From Elusimicrobia bacterium RIFOXYD2_FULL_34_15 (lineage in GTDB: Bacteria; Elusimicrobiota; UBA8919), in NCBI GenBank assembly GCA_001800605.1, contig MGVS01000030.1, positions 1 through 36,129 on the forward strand: a stretch of 36,129 nucleotides of DNA. Direction: 5' to 3'. Within the stretch, counting starts at the first letter, position 1, and each line of letters starts with the position of its first letter. The notes under the pieces are model-generated. The model was given only the letters and a program-made list of their open reading frames with translations, was not told the DNA's origin and made no database searches. Shown here piece after piece: positions 7,325 to 13,637 of the stretch. The position numbers and the translations under genes are program-made.

Positions 7325-7362
7325 GCCCGCCCTTTGGGCGAGGTCTCGCCCCTTTGGGGCGG
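7325..7362. repeat. Two adjacent GC-rich hairpins after ilvE
   Basis: CGCCCTTTGGGCG (7328-7340) and CGCCCCTTTGGGGCG (7347-7361) are perfect hairpins with three-base loops, separated by AGGTCT. They stand out strongly from the AT-rich surroundings and look like a mobile palindromic repeat. They may also end transcription. Confidence 0.65.
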
Positions 7363-7424
7363 AAAAGAAATAAAAACACATAAATTTTTAATTTTACATT
7401 TTTAATTTTTAATTGGACTTATAT

Positions 7425-7862
7425 ATGAAATTAGGTTCACATATTATTATATCTACTTCACTTTCAGTATTTTTGTATTTTATATCTAAGCTATATATTT
7501 TGGCTTTATCTTCGTTTATTATAGGAATATTTATGGATTTGGACCATTTTTTTGAATATTTCTATCATTGCGGATTGGAATTAAATATAAAAAAATTTTT
7601 TGATCTTGCTGAACAATATGCTTATAAGAAAACCTTTTTACTTTTGCATAGCTGGGAATTACTTTTCATATTTTCTATAATTATTTTAGTTACTTCCGCG
7701 AACGAAATATTATTGGGCATTTATGTTGCTTATACGATTCATCTTTTATTCGACCAATTCGGAAATTTAAGCAGGCCGCTTAGTTATTCGTTTATTTACA
7801 GGTGGAAAAATAAATTTCTTGTGGAGAAATTATGGCGCACCGACTTACTCGGTTGCAAATAA
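7425..7862 (+). CDS. Membrane protein of DUF457 / YdjM metal-dependent hydrolase type
   Basis: The 145-residue protein has about four membrane helices and the spaced polar pattern of DUF457 proteins: an early His in MKLGSHIIIS, then FMDLDHFFE (DxDH), then LLLHSWEL, then IHLLFDQFGN. These His and Asp residues are thought to bind metal. The family is linked to membrane phospholipid or stress functions but has no firm reaction. ATG 7425 is preferred over TTG 7413. No good ribosome binding site is seen. Its 3' end overlaps the LysM gene by 31 bases. The assignment rests on motif layout. Confidence 0.65.
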   Translation: MKLGSHIIISTSLSVFLYFISKLYILALSSFIIGIFMDLDHFFEYFYHCGLELNIKKFFDLAEQYAYKKTFLLLHSWELLFIFSIIILVTSANEILLGIYVAYTIHLLFDQFGNLSRPLSYSFIYRWKNKFLVEKLWRTDLLGCK

Positions 7863-8407
7863 TTTTTTTAATAGGCATCTTTTTTATTGTTTTTAATATT
7901 TGCAATAGGCTGTATCACGCGTGGAAAATGTCAAGTAGTAGAGTACCGGTTATAGAACAGGTTCAGGAAGAAACCGGAGCAGATTTAGAAGAAAATAATG
8001 AGAATAAAGAACAGCAATTAAAAAATCTTGAAAGCAAAGCAAGGCAGCAGATTGCAGTTAGCGGCGAGAAGATAAAAATCAAGAAGAAAGACGGATATGA
8101 CGTATTTTCTGCCGAAAGTGTGCTTAGAAAAGCCAAAGATTCATTTGAAGTCCCTGATTTTGAAAGTGCGCTGATGTATGCCAAGGAAGCTTCGGAAGTT
8201 GTTGATACTGCAGAGAAAATAGTTAAACCTGTAAAAACTTATATTGTGCAAAGCGGTGATTGTCTTTGGTACATATCTAAAAAATATTTTAAAAGAGGTT
8301 CTAATTGGTACGATATTTGGCAGGCTAATAAAGAAAAAATCCCGGATTTCGACCTCATTTATAGAAACCAGAATATAATTATTCCGACACTCCAGAAAAA
8401 TTCCTGA
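7832..8407 (+). CDS. Membrane-anchored LysM protein
   Basis: The 191-residue protein starts with one membrane helix (LQIIFLIGIFFIVFNIC, about 8-24). A charged Glu/Lys helical stretch (about 40-125) includes a small TPR-like piece (FEVPDFESALMYAKEASEV). A C-terminal LysM domain (about 135-186) starts TYIVQSGDCLWYISKKYF and ends NQNIIIP. LysM binds peptidoglycan N-acetylglucosamine chains, so the protein is probably an inner-membrane-anchored wall-binding factor. The start overlaps the upstream gene by 31 bases with GGAG at 7822-7825 nearby, and xseA follows after four bases, which suggests an operon. Confidence 0.85.
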   Translation: MAHRLTRLQIIFLIGIFFIVFNICNRLYHAWKMSSSRVPVIEQVQEETGADLEENNENKEQQLKNLESKARQQIAVSGEKIKIKKKDGYDVFSAESVLRKAKDSFEVPDFESALMYAKEASEVVDTAEKIVKPVKTYIVQSGDCLWYISKKYFKRGSNWYDIWQANKEKIPDFDLIYRNQNIIIPTLQKNS

Positions 8408-8411
8408 TATC

Positions 8412-10004
8412 ATGGCAAAGAATAATAGAGATTTATATAGCCGTTTATTAACATGGCGTGATGAAAGAGCAAGAAAGGAAAATGTTCCGGAAGCGAAAAA
8501 ATATTTTATATTTCCAAATACAACATTAAGAAATATTGCGGAAGCATATCCTCAGACGGTTGAAGAGCTAACTAAGATTAAAGGCATCGGCAGTAAAAAA
8601 CTACTTCAATATGGAAATGATATTTTGTCAATGACAAAAGACAGTAAACCCGAAGATTTTGCTCAAACGGAAGAAGCAATCCTGAGCGTAGTCGAAAGAT
8701 TTGATGAAAGCCCGGCAAAAAATACTGTTTTTTCAATTAGCCAGCTTAATAATCAGATAAAACAGGTTCTGAATGACTCATTTAGTTCCGGAATATGGGT
8801 TCACGGTGAAATATATAGATATGATTTAGATGTGTTGAAAGCTGATGTAAGGCCCTACGGGCAGGTTTATTTTGAACTTGTTGAACAGAATCCTGATACC
8901 AAAGAAAGAAAAGCGGCAATATCCGCTATGATCTGGGGTGAAGACAGGATAAAAATAAACGAAAAATTAATATCTTTAACTTCAGGACTTGCTTTAAAAG
9001 ACGGGCTTCATATAAAAGTAAAGTGCAGTGTTGATTTCTACCCACCGCAGGGAAGAGTCCAGATTCGCATAACCGACATAGACCCGGAATATACAATCGG
9101 GAAAATGGCGCTTGAGAAAAAACTTATTCTTGAGAAACTAAAACAATCCGGATTTTTGGAGAAAAATAAAAAGCTGGAAATACCCCCTGTTCCTTTAAAT
9201 GTCGGATTAATAACTTCCATTGGAAGCGCTGCTTATAATGATTTTATTGATGAATTAAGAAAGTCAAAATATTCTTTTTCGGTTTTTTTGTGCGATGCCA
9301 GAATGCAGGGCACCGATTTAGAAACAGAAGTACGGAATGCCATATATTCTCTTAACAAACAAAATATTGATGTGATAGCTATTGTTCGCGGCGGAGGAAG
9401 TGCATCGGACCTGATGGGTTTTGATAAAGAAGGAGTAGCGGTTGCAATAGCTAATTCTATAAATCCGGTTTTAACAGGGATAGGTCACCAGATAGACAGG
9501 ACTATTGCCGATGAAGTTGCCAACCAGTCGTTTAAAACACCGACTGCGACGGCACAGTTCATAGTAGAAAGAGTTCATAGTTTTGAACTTGATTGTGAAA
9601 AAGTGTTTGAAGGTATTCTGGAAAATCAGGGACAAATTTTAACAGCTGAATTGGAAAAATTAAGAAATATCTCAAAGAATGTAAAATCCGCAACGCTTAT
9701 GTTCACAAGCAAACTAGAAAGTGACATTGTCCAGATAAATGAAAAACTAAATTGGAGCATAAAAAAAATATTTGAAAACGGTTTTAGAAAACTTGATGAA
9801 TTAGACAGATTTATAAATTCCAAAAATCCGGTAAATATACTGAAACTCGGGTTCGGATTGGTATACGGACAAGATGACAAAATTATTAAAAGTATTGAAA
9901 ATATCAATATAAATTCTAATATAAAAGTTGAATTACGCGACGGTAAATTGAACGGGAAAGTAATCTCAAAGACATCCTATATAGAAAAGGATGTCCGGAG
10001 GTGA
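8412..10004 (+). CDS. xseA: Exodeoxyribonuclease VII large subunit with N-terminal HRDC domain
   Basis: XseA with XseB degrades single-stranded DNA from both ends. At 530 residues this is longer than a typical XseA (about 400-450). The extra N-terminus (about residues 7-78) is an HRDC domain: YSRLLTWRDERARKENVPEA, then FPNTTLRNIAEAYPQTVEEL and IKGIGSKKLLQYG. HRDC domains bind nucleic acid in RecQ helicases and RNase D. After a linker come the OB-fold (about 105-225, with GIWVHGEIYR and HIKVKCSVDFYPPQGRVQIR) and the catalytic domain (PLNVGLITSIGSAAYNDFIDE, IAIVRGGGSASDL, TGIGHQIDRTIAD, KTPTATAQF). The next gene is xseB, overlapping its stop. Confidence 0.93.
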   Translation: MAKNNRDLYSRLLTWRDERARKENVPEAKKYFIFPNTTLRNIAEAYPQTVEELTKIKGIGSKKLLQYGNDILSMTKDSKPEDFAQTEEAILSVVERFDESPAKNTVFSISQLNNQIKQVLNDSFSSGIWVHGEIYRYDLDVLKADVRPYGQVYFELVEQNPDTKERKAAISAMIWGEDRIKINEKLISLTSGLALKDGLHIKVKCSVDFYPPQGRVQIRITDIDPEYTIGKMALEKKLILEKLKQSGFLEKNKKLEIPPVPLNVGLITSIGSAAYNDFIDELRKSKYSFSVFLCDARMQGTDLETEVRNAIYSLNKQNIDVIAIVRGGGSASDLMGFDKEGVAVAIANSINPVLTGIGHQIDRTIADEVANQSFKTPTATAQFIVERVHSFELDCEKVFEGILENQGQILTAELEKLRNISKNVKSATLMFTSKLESDIVQINEKLNWSIKKIFENGFRKLDELDRFINSKNPVNILKLGFGLVYGQDDKIIKSIENININSNIKVELRDGKLNGKVISKTSYIEKDVRR

Positions 10005-10006
10005 TC

Positions 10007-10210
10007 GTGGAAGAAAAAACGTCTTATTCTAAATCGTTTGAAGAACTGCAAAAGATTCTCGATAGCATAGAAGGCGAAGATGTTGAAATAGACAAACTTG
10101 CCGAAAAAGTAAAAAGAGCAACGGAATTGATTAAGGTGCTCAGAAGTAAGCTGAAAAAGACCGAAATTGAAATTAAAGAGATTGTAAAAGAATTCGAGAC
10201 ATCAGCGTGA
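10007..10210 (+). CDS. xseB: Exodeoxyribonuclease VII small subunit
   Basis: The 67-residue protein is the usual XseB size, with KSFEELQKILDSIEGEDVEIDKL (helix, broken here after the first 15 residues in strength) and KATEL-like helix two (VKRATELIKVLRSKL). It binds the coiled-coil part of XseA. GTG at 10007 is preferred to GTG at 10001, because GGAGG at 9997-10001 lies five bases before 10007 but would overlap the earlier start. Either way the gene touches the xseA stop, so translation is coupled. Confidence 0.88.
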   Translation: MEEKTSYSKSFEELQKILDSIEGEDVEIDKLAEKVKRATELIKVLRSKLKKTEIEIKEIVKEFETSA

Positions 10211-10253
10211 GATAGTGAGATTGTGGGATAGTGCGGTAGTGCGATAGTTGTAA
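10207..10253. repeat. GATAGTG-rich repeat before pgi
   Basis: Repeated phrases GATAGTG, GTGGGATAGTG and GTGCGATAG fill the gap. The reverse complement (CTATCGCAC, AATCCCAC) recurs at 25231-25262, so this is a dispersed repeat family. Confidence 0.55.
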
Positions 10254-10268
10254 AAAGGAGGAAGGAAA

Positions 10269-11660
10269 ATGGGTAGTATACGTTTAGATTATTCAAATTG
10301 CATGTCGGATTTTGCAGGAGAGCATGGAATAGATTTACAGGAGCTGCAGGCATTGTATCCGAAGCTTACGTCTGCGTATAGCATTATACAGCAGAAAAAA
10401 GCAAAGGGAATGCTTGGTTTTATGGAACTGCCGTATAAGACGGAAGAAGCAAAAAAGATAAGCAGTTTTGCAAAAAAGGAAAGGACAAAATTTGACGATT
10501 TTGTTGTAATCGGTATCGGAGGTTCTGCGCTTGGGAATATCGCTGTTCAGACTGCTTTGAATCATCTGAACTGGAATTTACTTTCTAAAAAACAAAGGAA
10601 AAATTGTCCGCGTCTTTTTGTTCCCGACAATGTTGATCCGGAACTTATTAAAGGGTTGTTGGACGTATTAAATCTAAAAAAAGTAGTTTTTAATATAATT
10701 TCAAAATCGGGTACAACCGCAGAATGTCTTGCTAACTTTTTTATATTAAAAAACGCTCTAATCAAAAAAGTAGGAGTTAAAAACTGGCAGAAACACGTTA
10801 TTATTTCTACTGATGAGAAAAAGGGTTATTTAAGAGAACTTGCAAACAAAGAAGGTATCGCTTCATTTGTAATTCCTGCTAATGTGGGCGGAAGATTTTC
10901 TGTGCTGTCGCCTGTTGGCCTTATATCAGCTGCATACAGCGGATTAAATATAGAAAAACTTTTACAAGGTGCTAAAGATATGGATGAAAGATGCGGACAG
11001 GATATAACAACAAACCCGGCTGCAATTTATGCCGCAATTCAATATCTTATGTATCAAAAAGGAAAAAAGATAAATGTTATGATGCCGTATTGCCAGGCGT
11101 TAAAAGATGTTTCAGACTGGTTCCGCCAGCTATGGGCAGAATCATTAGGTAAAAGGACAAACATAAAAAATGAAGTTGTAAATATCGGACCGACGCCTGT
11201 AAAAGCGCTGGGTGCAACAGACCAGCATTCACAGGTTCAGCTATATATAGAGGGTTCTTACGATAAGGTAATCACATTTTTATCAGTCGAAAAATATCGC
11301 TCGAATGTTGTAATTCCTTCAACGAAAGAAAAACATTATCTTGAAAAACATACCCTTAACGAACTGATAAAGTGTGAAGAAGAGGCAACCCGGGTGGCTT
11401 TAACCAAACAAATGAGACCAAACTGCACAATAACTATTCCGGAAGTCAATGAGCATACAATAGGCCAGATTTTTTATATGCTTGAATTAGCGACTGCGTA
11501 TATAGGCGAACTCTTTGAAATAAACGCGTTTGACCAGCCAGGAGTAGAATTGGGTAAAGTTCTTACTTACGGTCTCATGGGCAGAAGCGGATTCGAAAAA
11601 GAGAAAAAAGAAATAGAAGAATTTTTAGCTAAAAAGAAAGAATCAACATATGCCGTTTAA
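10269..11660 (+). CDS. pgi: Glucose-6-phosphate isomerase
   Basis: Pgi converts glucose 6-phosphate and fructose 6-phosphate in the cytoplasm. The 463-residue protein belongs to the shorter bacterial type. It has VVIGIGGSALGNIAVQ, the phosphate-binding FNIISKSGTTAE, NVGGRFSVLSPVGL, LWAESLGKR, and a C-terminal FDQPGVELGK. A strong AAGGAGGAAGG ribosome binding site precedes the ATG. The 3' end overlaps radC by 11 bases. Its position between xseB and radC is an odd mix of sugar and DNA metabolism but the frame layout suggests one transcript. Confidence 0.95.
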   Translation: MGSIRLDYSNCMSDFAGEHGIDLQELQALYPKLTSAYSIIQQKKAKGMLGFMELPYKTEEAKKISSFAKKERTKFDDFVVIGIGGSALGNIAVQTALNHLNWNLLSKKQRKNCPRLFVPDNVDPELIKGLLDVLNLKKVVFNIISKSGTTAECLANFFILKNALIKKVGVKNWQKHVIISTDEKKGYLRELANKEGIASFVIPANVGGRFSVLSPVGLISAAYSGLNIEKLLQGAKDMDERCGQDITTNPAAIYAAIQYLMYQKGKKINVMMPYCQALKDVSDWFRQLWAESLGKRTNIKNEVVNIGPTPVKALGATDQHSQVQLYIEGSYDKVITFLSVEKYRSNVVIPSTKEKHYLEKHTLNELIKCEEEATRVALTKQMRPNCTITIPEVNEHTIGQIFYMLELATAYIGELFEINAFDQPGVELGKVLTYGLMGRSGFEKEKKEIEEFLAKKKESTYAV

Positions 11661-12306
11661 AACAGACAAAATTAATTTACCCAGAGAAAAACTTGCAAAA
11701 ACGGGACTATCTTGTTTAAAAGATAATGAGCTTCTTGCAATAATTTTGCGGACAGGATACAAAGGAAAGAACGTATTACAGCTCGCAAAAGAAATTTTAA
11801 AAGAATATCCGGCAGACGAATTCATTAAAATTCCGCTTACAAAATTGAAACAGATTAAAGGAATAGGCCCTTCAAAAGCATCTATTATTGCTGCTTCAGT
11901 TGAACTTGTAAAAAGAGGCCTGGATAAAGATGTTGTATCAATAAAAAAACCGACTGATGTTCTGCCTCTTGCTTTGGATATAAGAGATAAGAAGAAAGAA
12001 TATTTTGTAGTATTTTATCTAAATGCAAGGAACGAGATTCTAAAAAGGGATTTTGTATCTGTCGGTACCTTAAATGCCTCACTTGTACACCCGCGGGAAG
12101 TTTTTAACCCTGCAATACAACATTCTGCAGCAAGTGTAATTTTTATTCACAACCATCCGTCAGGTGATACGACGCCGTCAGAAGACGATATTAAACTTAC
12201 AAAGCGGCTTGTATCTGCAGGTGAGATATTAGGTATTGAAGTGCTTGACCATATAATAGTTGCTAAGGATGATTTTTTAAGCATGAAAGCAAAGGATTTG
12301 ATATAG
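11650..12306 (+). CDS. radC: RadC family JAMM protein
   Basis: The 218-residue protein has the N-terminal helix-hairpin-helix part (REKLAKTGLSCLKDNELLAI, then LTKLKQIKGIGPSKA) and the C-terminal JAB/MPN domain. The zinc-type motif is intact: H167-N-H169, then D180, within FIHNHPSGDTTPSEDD. RadC proteins are linked to DNA repair or uptake, but no enzymatic activity has been firmly established. The ATG lies inside the end of pgi. The VanZ-like gene follows after three bases. Confidence 0.95.
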   Translation: MPFKTDKINLPREKLAKTGLSCLKDNELLAIILRTGYKGKNVLQLAKEILKEYPADEFIKIPLTKLKQIKGIGPSKASIIAASVELVKRGLDKDVVSIKKPTDVLPLALDIRDKKKEYFVVFYLNARNEILKRDFVSVGTLNASLVHPREVFNPAIQHSAASVIFIHNHPSGDTTPSEDDIKLTKRLVSAGEILGIEVLDHIIVAKDDFLSMKAKDLI

Positions 12307-12309
12307 TCA

Positions 12310-12678
12310 ATGAAATTTATTAAACTTTGGCTACCGGTTTTTATCTGGTGTTGTTTGATTTTTTATTTATCAGATATACCGGGGTTAGAAAGTGGCTTGG
12401 GGCTATATGATTTTGTTTTAAGAAAAGGTGCTCACATAACAGAATATTTTGTCCTGACGCTTCTCCTATACAGGGCATTTAGAAAATCATTTTTTTTATC
12501 ATTTTCCGCTATTATTTTCTGGTCATCTTTTCTTTCTTTTCTTTATGCTGTAAGCGACGAATTTCACCAGACATTTATTCCGAATCGGGACGGTAATTAC
12601 GGCGATGTCTTAATTGATGCAATAGGAATTTTATTAGCGATTTTTATTTATTTAAAAAAAGGCGAGCGACGGATATGA
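12310..12678 (+). CDS. VanZ-like membrane protein
   Basis: The 122-residue protein has about four membrane helices with the VanZ family marks: an N-terminal FIWCCLIFYLSDIPG, LRKGAHITEYFVLTLLLYRAF, and the strongly conserved SDEFHQTFIPNRDGNYGDVLID. VanZ-like proteins are widespread; one confers low-level teicoplanin resistance, but most have unknown roles in the envelope. It overlaps the next gene by four bases. Confidence 0.9.
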   Translation: MKFIKLWLPVFIWCCLIFYLSDIPGLESGLGLYDFVLRKGAHITEYFVLTLLLYRAFRKSFFLSFSAIIFWSSFLSFLYAVSDEFHQTFIPNRDGNYGDVLIDAIGILLAIFIYLKKGERRI

Positions 12679-13499
12679 AGAGTAAAATTTTAATAAATAT
12701 AAGTATTTTTTCATTTCTAATATTTTTTTCAATTGGATGCGGTGTTAACTATCAGTTTAAAAATGCAGAAAAATTATTGGAAAACGGGAGATTTGTAGAT
12801 GCAATAAGTAAATATCAATTTATAATCGAGAAATATCCTGATAATTCGCGTCTTCCGGAAGTCATATTTATTATCGGACGAATATATCAGCAGAATATAG
12901 AAGATAACTCAGAAGCAAAACAATATTATAAAAGAGTAATGAATGATTTTCCTGATACAGAATGGGCAAAAGATGCTAAAAAAGCTTGGCTAGAAATAGC
13001 CGACTATTTTCCGCTTGCAAAAAGTTTAAAATTGATCGAAGCTGATTCGGATACATCCGGTAAATATATGACAGCAAAAAATGAAATAATATCTTCAAAA
13101 GATGGTATTTATGAAATGGATAGAACTCTTTATACGAGAGGCAGATTTGTTGAAGGATTTACCAAATATTTTAAAAAAACAAAAGATGGTGTTTACGAAA
13201 CAGATAAAAAAGGTAATTTAATTTCTAGCGTGTTTTTATATCCGCTTGAAGTTAATAAAGAATGGACAGTAGGAAATATTAGGTACACAATTATTTCTAA
13301 AAATGAGAATGTGGAAATTATCGCAGGAAAATTTACGGATTGTTTGAAAATAAAAAAGCAATTTATGAAAACTCCTTCGTGGTCTTATGAATATTATGCA
13401 CCTGAAGTTGGAAAAATACTTACTACCCAGTCTTCAGGTTATTCAGAAAAAAGAGTTACCGAACTCAAAGAGTACAATATTCCGGCAGAAAACAATTAA
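12675..13499 (+). CDS. TPR-containing lipoprotein
   Basis: The 274-residue protein has a signal peptide ending in a lipobox, SIGC with Cys22, so it is a substrate of Lgt. Residues about 30-110 hold two TPR-like repeats (AEKLLENGRFVDAISKYQF and RIYQQNIEDNSEAKQYYKRV), in the style of BamD/YbgF-type periplasmic proteins. The rest (about 125-270) is a beta-rich domain with paired strands, including DGIYEMDRTLYTRGRFVEG and KDGVYETDKKGNLI, and ends in a segment with FTDCLKIKKQF and YYAPEVGKI, like DUF3108-type sheets. Exact function is unknown. The ATG overlaps the vanZ stop (ATGA). Confidence 0.8.
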   Translation: MKSKILINISIFSFLIFFSIGCGVNYQFKNAEKLLENGRFVDAISKYQFIIEKYPDNSRLPEVIFIIGRIYQQNIEDNSEAKQYYKRVMNDFPDTEWAKDAKKAWLEIADYFPLAKSLKLIEADSDTSGKYMTAKNEIISSKDGIYEMDRTLYTRGRFVEGFTKYFKKTKDGVYETDKKGNLISSVFLYPLEVNKEWTVGNIRYTIISKNENVEIIAGKFTDCLKIKKQFMKTPSWSYEYYAPEVGKILTTQSSGYSEKRVTELKEYNIPAENN

Positions 13500-13511
13500 A
13501 AATGTAAAATG

Positions 13512-13549
13512 AAAAAACTTGTCCCGATAATGTTACGGGATTAAAAATT
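13512..13549. repeat. Dispersed palindromic element, family B, copy 2
   Basis: This is the reverse-complement counterpart of 3832-3869: AAAAAACTTGTCCCG, a short loop, CGGGATTAAAAATT. Only the loop and a few bases differ. Confidence 0.65.
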
Positions 13550-13569
13550 GAGGTAATATTCCTTTTTTT

Positions 13570-13614
13570 CCGCCACCAAGTCGTAGGCGGATCCGCTAAA
13601 GCATCAGTAGCGGA
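13570..13614. repeat. Double hairpin repeat before the helicase gene
   Basis: CCGCC (13570-13574) pairs with GGCGG (13586-13590), and TCCGCT (13592-13597) pairs with AGCGGA (13609-13614). It is GC-rich within AT-rich DNA. Confidence 0.55.
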
Positions 13615-13637
13615 AACTTTTAACTTGTATTACTACT

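Noticed and set aside
7098-7379. Minus-strand frame over the ilvE end
   Set aside because: It reads the antisense of ilvE and of the GC-rich hairpins; composition and context give no support.
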